In this document: positions 1 to 7,252 of the stretch, one piece after another
Position numbering within the stretch: the stretch's first letter is position 1
How the letters are laid out: every line of letters begins with the position of its first letter
Assembly (NCBI GenBank): GCA_900018335.1
Contig: FIZK01000001.1
Span: forward strand, 1 to 39,133
Source: an uncultured Clostridia bacterium
GTDB taxonomy: Bacteria > Bacillota > Limnochordia > Darwinibacteriales > Darwinibacteriaceae
DNA length: 39,133 nt
Direction of reading: 5' to 3'
Notes under the pieces: generated by a model
The model's database searches: none
Seen by the model: the letters and a program-made list of their open reading frames with translations, nothing else
What the model was told of the DNA's origin: nothing
Position numbers and translations under genes: made by a program

Positions 1-900
1 CACGTCTTAGGTATAGACATCGGAGCAACAAACACGAGAATTGCAGTCGTAGACTCAGCAGGTAACATCTTAGCAAGCGAACACCTGCCGTCCCGGATGG
101 CAGAAGGAAGGCCCTTTTTCCAGGCGTTGGCTGATAGGGCACACGACTGGGCTCAGCGCCATCACGCCAAGGCGGTGGGCGTGGGAACCGCAGGCCAGAT
201 CCACCGCGCCACCGGGGCTTACCTGCCAGGGCTTTACCCCGAAGCCCCCTGGGTGGGCATACCCCTGCGCGACATTTTGGCAGATACCACGGGCCTACCC
301 GCCTTCGTGGACAACGACTGTAAGATCCATGCCTACGCTGAACTGAAAATAGGAGCGGGCCGGACTTATACGGATTTCATCTCCCTCACCCTGGGCACCG
401 GCATCGGGGGAGGCATTATCGCCAACGGTCAGCTGGTGCATGGGGCTAAAGGTATTGCCGGCCATCTGGGTCATATCAGCATCGAGCCTGAAGGTCCCCC
501 CTGCCCGTGCGGCAACCGCGGCTGTCTGGAGCTCTATGCCTCAGGCACGGCCGTAGCCAACATGGCCAGCACCCAATTGGGGCGGGAGATCTCCTCACCG
601 GAAGTGTTCCGCCTGGCGGCTGCGGGCGATCAAGGCGCCTTGGCGGTCATCGAAAGAATGGCCTCCGCCCTGGGCCGAGGCCTGGGCGCGCTGGCCAACA
701 TCTTCAATCCCCAGATCTTCGTGCTGGGCGGGGGTATTATGCAGTGGTATCCTCTCTTGGAAGCAGCCACCCGCCGCAGTTTCCGCGCCAGCGCCATGAC
801 TGAGCTGGAAGATACACCTATTCTCGTTTCGCCCCTGGAAGGGCGCGGCGGAGTGATCGGCGCCGCTTTATACGCACTGGATCAGCTAGAGCAGGATTAA
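1..900 (+). CDS. ROK-family sugar kinase (glucokinase-like), 5' end outside window
   Basis: The frame is open from base 1, so the start codon lies upstream; an internal ATG at 97 is not the start because the preceding codons encode the ROK phosphate-binding loop (GIDIGATNTR). Visible family features in order: N-terminal ATP loop, a ND motif (VDNDCK, the catalytic Asp region), the glycine-rich LGTGIGGG stretch, and the ROK zinc site GHLGH followed by CPCGNRGC. These ROK hallmarks indicate a cytoplasmic kinase of glucose, mannose or N-acetylated sugars; no N-terminal helix-turn-helix is visible, so kinase rather than NagC/XylR repressor is favoured, though the missing 5' end leaves this slightly open. 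The exact sugar cannot be decided. It converges with pepA across a strong hairpin. Confidence 0.9.
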   Translation, partial: HVLGIDIGATNTRIAVVDSAGNILASEHLPSRMAEGRPFFQALADRAHDWAQRHHAKAVGVGTAGQIHRATGAYLPGLYPEAPWVGIPLRDILADTTGLPAFVDNDCKIHAYAELKIGAGRTYTDFISLTLGTGIGGGIIANGQLVHGAKGIAGHLGHISIEPEGPPCPCGNRGCLELYASGTAVANMASTQLGREISSPEVFRLAAAGDQGALAVIERMASALGRGLGALANIFNPQIFVLGGGIMQWYPLLEAATRRSFRASAMTELEDTPILVSPLEGRGGVIGAALYALDQLEQD

Positions 901-920
901 GCTCAGTTGGGCGCATAAAG

Positions 921-957
921 ACGGGAGGCCTGCCATTAGAACAGGCCTCCCGTTTTC
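921..957 (+). terminator. Intrinsic terminator after the ROK gene
   Basis: A perfect 12-bp inverted repeat (921-932 with 942-953, ACGGGAGGCCTG and its complement) with a 9-nt loop is followed by TTTT. It sits between the convergent ROK and pepA genes. The minus-strand side has only a weak T-rich tail, so plus-strand termination is the safer call. Confidence 0.9.
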
Positions 958-959
958 AT

Positions 960-2438
960 TTACAGATACGTCTCAGCGAAGTGGTAGAGCAGGCGCACTC
1001 CGACGCCGGTGGCCCCTTGGACCATGTAAGCTCCGTCCTTCTCGGAAAAGGCCGTCCCGGCAATGTCCAAGTGCAGCCACGGCCTATCCTGGACAAACTC
1101 GGCGACAAACAAGCCCGCGGTGATGGTTCCCGCTTCCCTTCCCCCCACATTTCTCAGATCCGCGTAGGGGGTCTTGTTCTGCTCCTTGTATTCCGGAAAG
1201 CCAGGCAGCTGCCAGATCCTTTCTCCACTCTTCTCCGCTGCCTGCTGCAGCCTCTGATACAAGCTGTCGTCATTGGTGAGCACACCGGTGGTGAGATTGC
1301 CCAAGGCCACGATGACGGCCCCGGTGAGGGTGGCCACATCCACCACCACAGAAGCGTTTTCCTTAGTGATTATATAGTGTACGGCGTCGGCCAAAGTAAG
1401 GCGGCCTTCTGCATCGGTGGATTCAACCAGGATGGTCTTGCCAGCCATGGAACCTATAATATCTCCGGGCCGGTAACCCCTGCTGGAGATGAGGTTCTCA
1501 CAAGCCGCCACCACCGCCACCACATTCAGGCGTACTTGTTCCCTGGCTAGGGCGCTCATGGCTCCGATTACCGCGGCCGCTCCCGCCATGTCAAACTTCA
1601 TGGCCTCCATGCCCTTGGCCTGTTTCAAAGACAAGCCCCCGCTGTCGAAGGTCATGCCCTTGCCCACCAGACCCAGCACTTGGTCGGGATTGGCCGGATC
1701 GCCTAAATGCCGCATGATGATCAGTCTGGGCCTGTTGGCGCTGGCCTTGGCCACGGCCAGATAGGCCTCCATACCCAACTCCTCAATTGCTTCCTCTTCT
1801 AGGACCTCAACGGCGAACCCGTATTTCTCTCCCGCGGCTTGAGCCTCCTGGGCCAGCCTTTCCGGTGTCATCACATTGGCCGGCTCATTGACCAGATCCC
1901 GGGCCAAGTTAGTGGCTTCCCCTAAGGACTGCCCCAGCTTCAGCGCGGCAATCACCTCCACCTCCTGCTCAGGGCCGTAGCCAACCTGCAGGGAGCGCAC
2001 GGAACTTGCCTTCTTTTCCGCCAGGTACCGATCGAAGCGGTAGGCGGCAAGGAGATAAGCCTCGGTCACTGCCCGCGCCGCATCGCCGGCAGAGAGCCGT
2101 TCATTGGTCCAGGGCATGGTTGTCAGAAGCGCTATGTTCAGCTTATCCGCTTCCTTCAGCCCTGCACCCACGGCTCGGCGCACCTTCTCCAGGGTGAGCT
2201 CCTCTTCCTTGCCTAAGCCTGCAGCCACCACCTTCCGGGGCTGATCGCCCCCATCCGGCAGGAACACGCAGGAAGAGGTTTCACCGGGCTTCCCAGAGAA
2301 CTTCTGGGCCTCCATGATCTGCTTCACGGCTGGGCTGGGCCAAGCGTAATCCTGCAGCTCATCCTCGGTTACTAAACAGAGCAGATCTGTCTGCACTTGT
2401 GCATTGAATTGTAAAGCACGAACCTCCAAGTCGAACAA
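960..2438 (-). CDS. pepA: Leucyl aminopeptidase (M17 family)
   Basis: Cytoplasmic di-metal aminopeptidase that removes N-terminal residues from peptides. The 492-residue length is normal for M17. The metal and catalytic residues are all visible: K260 and D265 (VGKGMTFDSGG), K272, D283 (MKFDM), and D342/E344/R346 in the signature TDAEGRLTLADA; the NLARDLVNEPANVMTP segment marks the N-to-C domain junction. The start drawn is TTG at 2438, 8 nt after AGGA; a second TTG at 2429 lies 9 nt after GAGAGG and would give a protein three residues shorter. It follows the MFS gene by 41 bp on the same strand, so the two may share a transcript. No defects are seen. Confidence 0.95.
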   Translation of the reverse strand: MFDLEVRALQFNAQVQTDLLCLVTEDELQDYAWPSPAVKQIMEAQKFSGKPGETSSCVFLPDGGDQPRKVVAAGLGKEEELTLEKVRRAVGAGLKEADKLNIALLTTMPWTNERLSAGDAARAVTEAYLLAAYRFDRYLAEKKASSVRSLQVGYGPEQEVEVIAALKLGQSLGEATNLARDLVNEPANVMTPERLAQEAQAAGEKYGFAVEVLEEEAIEELGMEAYLAVAKASANRPRLIIMRHLGDPANPDQVLGLVGKGMTFDSGGLSLKQAKGMEAMKFDMAGAAAVIGAMSALAREQVRLNVVAVVAACENLISSRGYRPGDIIGSMAGKTILVESTDAEGRLTLADAVHYIITKENASVVVDVATLTGAVIVALGNLTTGVLTNDDSLYQRLQQAAEKSGERIWQLPGFPEYKEQNKTPYADLRNVGGREAGTITAGLFVAEFVQDRPWLHLDIAGTAFSEKDGAYMVQGATGVGVRLLYHFAETYL

Positions 2439-2479
2439 CCTCTCTTTCCTAATCTAGCTCGCAAAAGCAAATTTCCCCA

Positions 2480-3751
2480 TCAGTCCACATCCAAAAGCTC
2501 AAGCTTGCTCCGGGCAGCTATGGCTTTGCTGTCGCCGTGCCGCACCTGGCTCATGGTGAGAAAGGCCAGAATCGAAAAGACCGTTGCGTAGGGGAACAAA
2601 GTCCAATACCCCAGGCGATCCAATAGCATACCGGAGAGGATGGGCGTGAGGATCTGGGCCGACATGGAAGCGGTGTAGTAATAGCCTGTGTACTTGCCGA
2701 TATCCGCTCCCTTCGCCATCTCCACCACCATGGGGTAGGAGTTAACGTTAATGGCCGCCCAGGCAAAACCAATCAAAACCAACAGTACGTTCAAGAGGGG
2801 AGTAAAGCTCTTGAAAAACGCGGCGATGAAGAAGCAAAGCCCCAAAACGGTAATCCCAGACATAATCGTCCGTTTCCTGCCAATCTTCCCGGCTATGAGT
2901 CCCGCGGGAATAAAGGCTACCACAGCCGCCACCGTGGCCAGCATCAAGCTGTTGGCAAACCCCCCGCCGGCGATGCCCAAATAGTCCTGGGCATATTTGG
3001 AAAAGGCGGTAGTCACGGCATTATAGGCAAAGAACCACAGAAAGATGGACGCCAGAATCAGGGCAAAACTGCGCCGCACCGCAGGATCCATGGGCCCGGA
3101 CGCCCCCTGCTTCTCCTCCTCTTCCTCGCCGGTTTCATAGGCCCGCATCTCCTCTGCCACCTTCTTCTCCTTCACGGTGAGGAACAGGATGACAACGGCA
3201 AGGGCCATGAGGGCCCCCACGAAGGCAAAGATGGGCAGGTAGTTCGGCCTGCCCTCCTTGGGCACGAGAGCTGAAATCAGACCCAAGGAATAAATGGCGC
3301 CTAGCGCACCCATGAGGTTGATAATTCCGTTGGCCTGAGAGCGAAGGGGCTTAGGGGTCACATCGGGCATGAGGGCCACAGCGGGTGAGCGGTAGGTGCT
3401 CATGGCCACGAGCGCCACCAGCAGCGCACCCATGAACAGGGGGAACTTCACCGCGTTGTCTGCCATGGGGATGAGGACCATGGACAGGACGGCCACAGCC
3501 GTGCCTCCCAAGATGAACGGCATGCGCTTGCCGATCTTCGTGTTGACCCGGTCCGAAAGGGCACCAAACACGGGCAGCATAAACAAGGCCAAGATGTTAT
3601 CCAGTGCCATGATTATGCCTGACTGCGTGTGCGCCACTTGGAAAGTGTCTTTCAAGATCAGGGGAATAATACTGTCGTAGAGCTGCCAGAAAGCGGAAAT
3701 GGACATGAAGGCCAAACCGATGAAAAATGTTCTGCGATAGTTGAGCTTCAC
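2480..3751 (-). CDS. Major facilitator superfamily transporter (SLC45/sucrose-transporter-like)
   Basis: A 423-residue membrane protein with about 12 hydrophobic segments split by a charged central loop (around residues 195-220, with an EEEEE run), the usual MFS 6+6 plan. The A-like loop motif GALSDRVNTKIGKRMPF between TM2 and TM3 and the RSPAVALMPDVTP segment recall the SLC45/GPH-type sugar transporters. Substrate is inferred only (a sugar or glycoside would suit the neighbouring ROK kinase). Start is GTG at 3751, 7 nt after AGGAGGGG. Upstream is a 157-bp divergent intergenic region shared with the peroxiredoxin gene; pepA follows on the same strand. Confidence 0.85.
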   Translation of the reverse strand: MKLNYRRTFFIGLAFMSISAFWQLYDSIIPLILKDTFQVAHTQSGIIMALDNILALFMLPVFGALSDRVNTKIGKRMPFILGGTAVAVLSMVLIPMADNAVKFPLFMGALLVALVAMSTYRSPAVALMPDVTPKPLRSQANGIINLMGALGAIYSLGLISALVPKEGRPNYLPIFAFVGALMALAVVILFLTVKEKKVAEEMRAYETGEEEEEKQGASGPMDPAVRRSFALILASIFLWFFAYNAVTTAFSKYAQDYLGIAGGGFANSLMLATVAAVVAFIPAGLIAGKIGRKRTIMSGITVLGLCFFIAAFFKSFTPLLNVLLVLIGFAWAAINVNSYPMVVEMAKGADIGKYTGYYYTASMSAQILTPILSGMLLDRLGYWTLFPYATVFSILAFLTMSQVRHGDSKAIAARSKLELLDVD

Positions 3752-3908
3752 TCACAAGCCCCTCCTTAGTTTGTGGAATGACATATTCTCCCTTTTTCTC
3801 CACGCCCCAGCAATTCCCTGCCTAAAGAAAAACCCATGGCAAAAGAAGGGATTTGGTCTGCGAAAGAGAATTTAGTAATCGATATCATTATAAAGGAGGC
3901 TTCGGATT

Positions 3909-4625
3909 ATGAAGGAATTTGGCCCAGGCTGCCAGCGTCCCAAAGGGCAGCCCAAGCCTGCGGCGGAGACCGCAGTAGTTCAGGAGGTTCAGAAGGGAGA
4001 GGAGAGGAAGATGATCCAAGTTGGAAAACCGGCGCCCCTGTTCAGCGCACCAGCATTTTATCAAGGCAAGTTTGTAGAGGTGGACCTGGAAGAGTTCAAG
4101 GGCAACTGGATGATGCTCTGTTTTTACCCAGGTGATTTCACCTTCGTCTGAGCAACTGAAGTCTCAGCAGTTGCTGAGAAATACCCTGAGTTTGCCGAAC
4201 TTGGAGTAAAGGTCTTTTCCGTCAGCGTGGACAGTGTCTACACCCACAAAATGTGGAACGACCACGAGCTGAGCAAGATGCTGGACGGAAAGGATGTCCC
4301 CTTCCCCATGCTGTCCGACCAGAATGGCAACATCGGTCGGCTCTACGGGGTTTACGATGAGGAGTCTGGAACGGAAACCCGTGGACGCTTTCTCATTGAC
4401 CCTGACGGCATAGTCCAAGCCTTCGAAGTGATGACCCCGCCAGTGGGACGCAACGTGGCGGAAACCCTCAGGCAGATCAAAGCCTTCCAGCTCGTAAGGG
4501 AGAGCAAAGGCACTGCAGTGACGCCAGCCGGCTGGAAACCGGGCAAGACCACCTTAAAGCCAGGCCCCGAGCTGGTGGGCAACGTGTGGAAAGAGTGGAA
4601 CCCGGCGAAAGACCTTGACGATTAA
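3909..4625 (+). CDS. Selenocysteine-containing peroxiredoxin (AhpC/Prx1-like), UGA read through at codon 81
   Basis: Two abutting open frames are one gene: the frame from ATG 3909 stops at TGA 4149-4151 and the same frame continues to TAA 4623-4625. The TGA falls exactly at the peroxidatic position: residues 71-84 read CFYPGDFTFV-U-ATE, where the family has YPxDFTFVCPTE, so P74, T78 and U81 form the PxxxTxxC active site; the conserved Arg is R181. It would reduce H2O2 and organic peroxides in the cytoplasm. A SECIS-like hairpin lies just after the TGA. The usual C-terminal resolving cysteine (VCPAGW) is Thr205 (VTPAGWKPG). Start 3909 has AAGGAGG 9 nt upstream and gives a 34-residue extension carrying C8; a second start at ATG 4011 would begin at the canonical MIQVGKPAP. 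Alternatives are a sequencing error or a nonsense mutation, both less likely given the exact position and the hairpin. selA/B/C/D are not in this window. Confidence 0.9.
4149..4179 (+). promoter_or_regulatory. Bacterial SECIS-like element with the Sec UGA codon
   Basis: Downstream of TGA 4149-4151 a 7-bp stem (4162-4168 TCTCAGC with 4173-4179 GCTGAGA) encloses a 4-nt loop AGTT. The loop begins 17 nt after the UGA and has a G at its second position; both agree with the bacterial SECIS rules as I recall them (a G in the first two loop positions, loop roughly 16-37 nt from UGA). SelB with Sec-tRNA would bind here. A second, mutually exclusive stem exists (4151-4158 with 4168-4175). Confidence 0.82.
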
Positions 4626-4701
4626 TTTACCGGCGGCACGGATAACAGTCAGCGAAATGGACATCCTACCCAAGATAAACGCAGTCTAAGGAGAGTTGAC
4701 T

Positions 4702-5847
4702 TTGGGTAAAACCATCCTCATTCTCGGAGGAGGTACGGCGGGAGTGGCCGCCGCCAATGTGCTGGCTGACGTTCTGCCTCCAGGAAACCATTTGACTTTG
4801 GTGGACCGCAGCCCGGTCCACCTCTTTTTTGCCAGTCTGCCACTGTTGCTGGTGGGGCGCCGCAAGCCTGGGCAGCTCACCCGGGAGCTTTCCAGGCTGG
4901 AAAGCAGGGGTCTTAAGTTTATCCAAACCGAAGTGGAAGGCCTGGATCTAGTGGGCAAGACAGTACTGACCAAAGCGGGTAAACTGCCCTACGACGCCCT
5001 GCTCATCGCCCTGGGCGCTGAGCGCAATGAGGGCCTAATCCCCGGACAGAAAGAATGGGCCTTTAACCCCTACAGCCTGGAGGAAACAGGGCAGCTCAGT
5101 GCAAAACTTGCCCGCTTTCCAGGGGGCCGCATCGCCCTCTTCATCGCGGATCTGCCCTTTACCGGTGCCGTGGCTCCCTATGAAATCGTACTGCTCCTCC
5201 ATGACTATTTCCGCAGGCGGGGCCTGCGCCGACAAGTGGAGATTGTCCTCATCACCCCGGAGCAGCGGCCCTTCAGCTTCGCCCCGCCCAAGATCAGTAC
5301 CGCGGTGGCAGAGCTCCTGGCCCAAGCAGGTATCAAGCTGCTCACCGGGCACAGCGTAACGAGAATTACCAAAACCGGCGAGCTTTTCCTGGACCGCGGA
5401 GAACTCACTGCCGACTTGATCCTAGCCATCCCCAGCCACGAGGCGCCCCCTTGTCTGCGCAGCTCCCCACTGGCAGGGCCCGGGGGCTGGCTGGAGGTTG
5501 ATCCCCACAGCCTGGAAACGGCCTGGGAAGCTGTCTATGCCTTGGGAGATGTAACGGGCATTCAGACTTCCACCGGACATTGGCTGCCCAAGGTGGGGTT
5601 CTTTGCCCACTACCAAGCGGAAGTAGCCGCACGCAACCTGGCCCTTAAGCTGAGCGGCAAAGAACCGAGCTTCAAGTTTCGAGGCGGAGCCGCAGGCGCT
5701 TCCATGCTCACCGCCTTCAGGCGGGGATGCTTTGTATCACTGAGCGCCTACGCTATCCCCCCTGCCATGACCCTTTCCCCACCGAACACCCTGGCTTACC
5801 TGACCAAAACCATTTTCGAAAAATACTGGTTGACCGCTTGGTTCTAG
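4702..5847 (+). CDS. FAD-dependent pyridine nucleotide-disulfide oxidoreductase, sulfide:quinone reductase/NDH-2-like
   Basis: A 381-residue flavoprotein. The N-terminus has the FAD Rossmann motif GGGTAGVAAAN, the middle has YDALLIALGAERN, and the C-terminal half has the second FAD motif VYALGDVTG; the PKVGFFAHYQAEVAARNL stretch is typical of SQR/flavocytochrome c/NDH-2 members. The lack of clearly placed SQR redox cysteines and of an NADH-binding glycine motif that I can identify leaves the substrate open (sulfide, NADH or a thiol donor). TTG 4702 is chosen because AAGGAG at 4688-4693 is 8 nt away; TTG 4696 would be only 2 nt away. It lies 76 bp after the peroxiredoxin on the same strand with no terminator seen between them, so co-transcription is likely; the C-terminal tail is hydrophobic/aromatic, fitting membrane association. 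Confidence 0.8.
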   Translation: MGKTILILGGGTAGVAAANVLADVLPPGNHLTLVDRSPVHLFFASLPLLLVGRRKPGQLTRELSRLESRGLKFIQTEVEGLDLVGKTVLTKAGKLPYDALLIALGAERNEGLIPGQKEWAFNPYSLEETGQLSAKLARFPGGRIALFIADLPFTGAVAPYEIVLLLHDYFRRRGLRRQVEIVLITPEQRPFSFAPPKISTAVAELLAQAGIKLLTGHSVTRITKTGELFLDRGELTADLILAIPSHEAPPCLRSSPLAGPGGWLEVDPHSLETAWEAVYALGDVTGIQTSTGHWLPKVGFFAHYQAEVAARNLALKLSGKEPSFKFRGGAAGASMLTAFRRGCFVSLSAYAIPPAMTLSPPNTLAYLTKTIFEKYWLTAWF

Positions 5848-5906
5848 CATAACTCCGCCGCCGTTCATCCACGCTAAGAACAGCAAAATGGAAAGGGGAT
5901 GAAACC

Positions 5907-6113
5907 ATGCAGAAAAAACTGGACGAGCAAGAAAAGAGCAAAGAGAACCTCAAGCAGCAGATCAGGCATACCAAGGACCGCCTGCGCGATGCGGAGTATG
6001 CCCTGGAACACGAGGAAATGTCCCCCGGGAGACGCAAAGAACTGGAAGAGAAAAACAGGCACAGGCGTAAGGATATCTGGGGTAAAACCAAAGAGCTGCG
6101 GGAGGAAGAATGA
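5907..6113 (+). CDS. tlp: Tlp-family small acid-soluble spore protein
   Basis: A 68-residue, highly charged, helical protein. From memory of Bacillus Tlp, the pattern matches: a Q..I..T segment, then DAE..LE, then a spacer MSPGRRKEL, then EKN.xRR..I, ending in acidic residues; the EKNRHRRKDI block is the most telling. Tlp proteins are minor spore-core proteins made in the forespore. Start ATG 5907 follows GGAAAGGGG. A terminator begins 3 bp past the stop. It is 59 bp after the flavoprotein gene. If the assignment is wrong, it is an unrecognised small coiled-coil protein; an ORF in another frame at 5899 is a shadow. Confidence 0.75.
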   Translation: MQKKLDEQEKSKENLKQQIRHTKDRLRDAEYALEHEEMSPGRRKELEEKNRHRRKDIWGKTKELREEE

Positions 6114-6115
6114 TG

Positions 6116-6140
6116 CGGGCCCAATGGGGCTCGTTTTTTT
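6116..6140 (+). terminator. Intrinsic terminator after tlp
   Basis: A 7-bp stem (6116-6122 CGGGCCC with 6127-6133 GGGCTCG, one G-U pair) and a 4-nt loop are followed by seven T residues, directly after the tlp stop. It separates the peroxiredoxin-flavoprotein-tlp stretch from the sod promoter. Confidence 0.92.
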
Positions 6141-6157
6141 GTGCAAAAGGATTAGGA

Positions 6158-6172
6158 TGATAATGAGAATCA
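6158..6172 (+). promoter_or_regulatory. Fur-type operator upstream of sod
   Basis: TGATAAT-G-AGAATCA matches the 7-1-7 Fur consensus (TGATAAT-N-ATTATCA) at 12 of 14 positions. It lies immediately upstream of and abutting the predicted -35 element of the superoxide dismutase promoter, a position that suits repression by a Fur-family regulator (Fur, PerR or Mur). Which member acts cannot be told from the site. Confidence 0.72.
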
Positions 6173-6173
6173 C

Positions 6174-6202
6174 TTGCACTTGTTTCCATTATGTGCTACA
6201 CT
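6174..6202 (+). promoter_or_regulatory. Predicted sigma-A promoter of sod
   Basis: TTGCAC at 6174-6179, a 17-nt spacer, and TACACT at 6197-6202. Both hexamers are imperfect, but the spacing is ideal and the Fur-type box adjoins the -35. Transcription would begin near 6209, giving a leader of about 45 nt that contains the 6214-6238 hairpin. Confidence 0.5.
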
Positions 6203-6213
6203 GGAGACAAAAC

Positions 6214-6238
6214 AATCCTTACTAGTTCAGTAAGGATT
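6214..6238 (+). promoter_or_regulatory. Perfect 10-bp inverted repeat in the sod leader, next to the Shine-Dalgarno
   Basis: AATCCTTACT (6214-6223) and AGTAAGGATT (6229-6238) are exact complements around a 5-nt loop, ending 3 nt before AAGGAG (6242-6247). There is no T-run, so it is not a terminator. It could stabilise the 5' end of the mRNA, modulate ribosome access, or be a DNA operator for a dimeric regulator. Confidence 0.75.
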
Positions 6239-6255
6239 AATAAGGAGTGGACAAT

Positions 6256-6873
6256 ATGTTTGAACAGGTGAAACTGAATTACGACTTTGCCTCCCTGGAA
6301 CCGCATATTGACGAACTGACCATGCAAACTCACTACGGCAAACACCATGCCGGGTATACGAATAACTTGAACAACGCCCTGGAGAAGCTGCCACAGCTTG
6401 CAGGCAAAAGCATTGAGGAGATCCTCAGCAACCTGGCAACCATTGAAGATGCCGCCCTGAGGACCGCTGTGCGCAACAACGGTGGCGGCTATTACAACCA
6501 CAACCTCTACTTCGACATCCTGAGCCCAGCAGGCGGCCAGCCTCCCCAGGGTAAACTGGCGGAGCAAATCAAGGCAGACTTCAACAGCTTCGACGAGCTC
6601 GTGCAGAAACTGACCTCAACCGCCGCATCCGTGTTCGGTTCGGGCTGGGCCTGGCTCTCCAAAGACCCCTCCGGCAAACTGGTTGTAACCAGTACGCCCA
6701 ACCAGGACAATCCCCTCATGACACATGGAGGCCAGCTAACCCCCATTTTGGGCATCGATGTCTGGGAGCACGCCTATTACCTCAAGTACAAGAACATGCG
6801 CGCCGACTATCTCAAGGCAATATTCAACGTCATTGACTGGAACAACGTGGCCCAAAGGTACACCGAGGCTTAG
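6256..6873 (+). CDS. Superoxide dismutase, Fe/Mn family
   Basis: A 205-residue cytoplasmic enzyme that dismutates superoxide to H2O2 and O2. The four metal ligands are visible: H26 (THYGKHH), H82 (NNGGGYYNHNLYF), D168 and H172 (GIDVWEHAYY); Y34 and the FGSGWAWL stretch are also as in the family. Whether Fe or Mn is used cannot be settled by eye, so sodA/sodB is left open. Start ATG 6256 is 8 nt after AAGGAG; the GTG at 6247 overlaps that site and is rejected. It has its own promoter, Fur-type box, leader hairpin and terminator. Together with the upstream peroxiredoxin it would remove superoxide and then peroxide. Confidence 0.97.
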   Translation: MFEQVKLNYDFASLEPHIDELTMQTHYGKHHAGYTNNLNNALEKLPQLAGKSIEEILSNLATIEDAALRTAVRNNGGGYYNHNLYFDILSPAGGQPPQGKLAEQIKADFNSFDELVQKLTSTAASVFGSGWAWLSKDPSGKLVVTSTPNQDNPLMTHGGQLTPILGIDVWEHAYYLKYKNMRADYLKAIFNVIDWNNVAQRYTEA

Positions 6874-6892
6874 GCCCGAACCGACACCCCTT

Positions 6893-6924
6893 AGGTGCTG
6901 AACACCCCGTTCAGCACCTTTTTT
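6893..6924 (+). terminator. Intrinsic terminator after sod
   Basis: A perfect 11-bp stem (6893-6903 AGGTGCTGAAC with 6909-6919) and a 5-nt loop run directly into six T residues (6919-6924), 20 bp past the sod stop. Confidence 0.95.
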
Positions 6925-6999
6925 GATCCAAAATAGGAAGGCGAAGCCAATTCCGTTTTCCCCTCCCTGAATACTATATCCCAGAAAGGGGGGTGTACA

Positions 7000-7230
7000 G
7001 TGGGGAATCTGTTTTCCACCAGCAGAAGCTTGGGAACCCCAGTTGATCCCGTGTCCAACATGTTCCCGGCTCTTCTGGAAGCCATCCCTATGCTGTCCTC
7101 GATCCTGAAGTCGTCCGGAGATGGATCGCCCGCGGGCCGCCTATCTTCTCTCTTCAAGGAAGTGGATCCACAGGAGCTGATCGCTTTGTTCCAGCGGCTC
7201 ACGGGAACCATGCCGGACCCGGAGGGATAG
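7000..7230 (+). CDS. Uncharacterised small protein (76 aa), first gene of the small-protein cluster
   Basis: I do not recognise this family. GTG start at 7000 follows AAAGGGGGG with normal spacing. The protein has a polar start, a central helical stretch rich in Leu, Met and Pro (around residues 15-40, SNMFPALLEAIPMLSSILKS), a short Gly/Ser linker and a second helix (VDPQELIALFQRLTG). The first helix loosely resembles the corresponding region of the proteins at 7368 and 8999 (a DALLKLLPALAMSYP-type segment), so it may be a divergent relative. It lies 22 bp upstream of the tiny membrane peptide at 7253 on the same strand, suggesting one transcript. Context with the spore-coat gene suggests a spore-related protein, by inference only. 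Confidence 0.7.
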   Translation: MGNLFSTSRSLGTPVDPVSNMFPALLEAIPMLSSILKSSGDGSPAGRLSSLFKEVDPQELIALFQRLTGTMPDPEG

Positions 7231-7252
7231 AACAAGCAAAGGAGTGAATGAA

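Noticed and set aside
3872-3896. PerR-box-like sequence upstream of the peroxiredoxin
   Set aside because: Only the right half (ATTATAA) matches well; the left half matches 3 of 7 positions, so it is not reported as an operator.
4149-4151. TGA as a true stop, giving a broken peroxiredoxin pseudogene
   Set aside because: The stop is at the catalytic Cys codon, the frame is intact on both sides, and a SECIS-like hairpin follows; random nonsense mutation would rarely meet all three.
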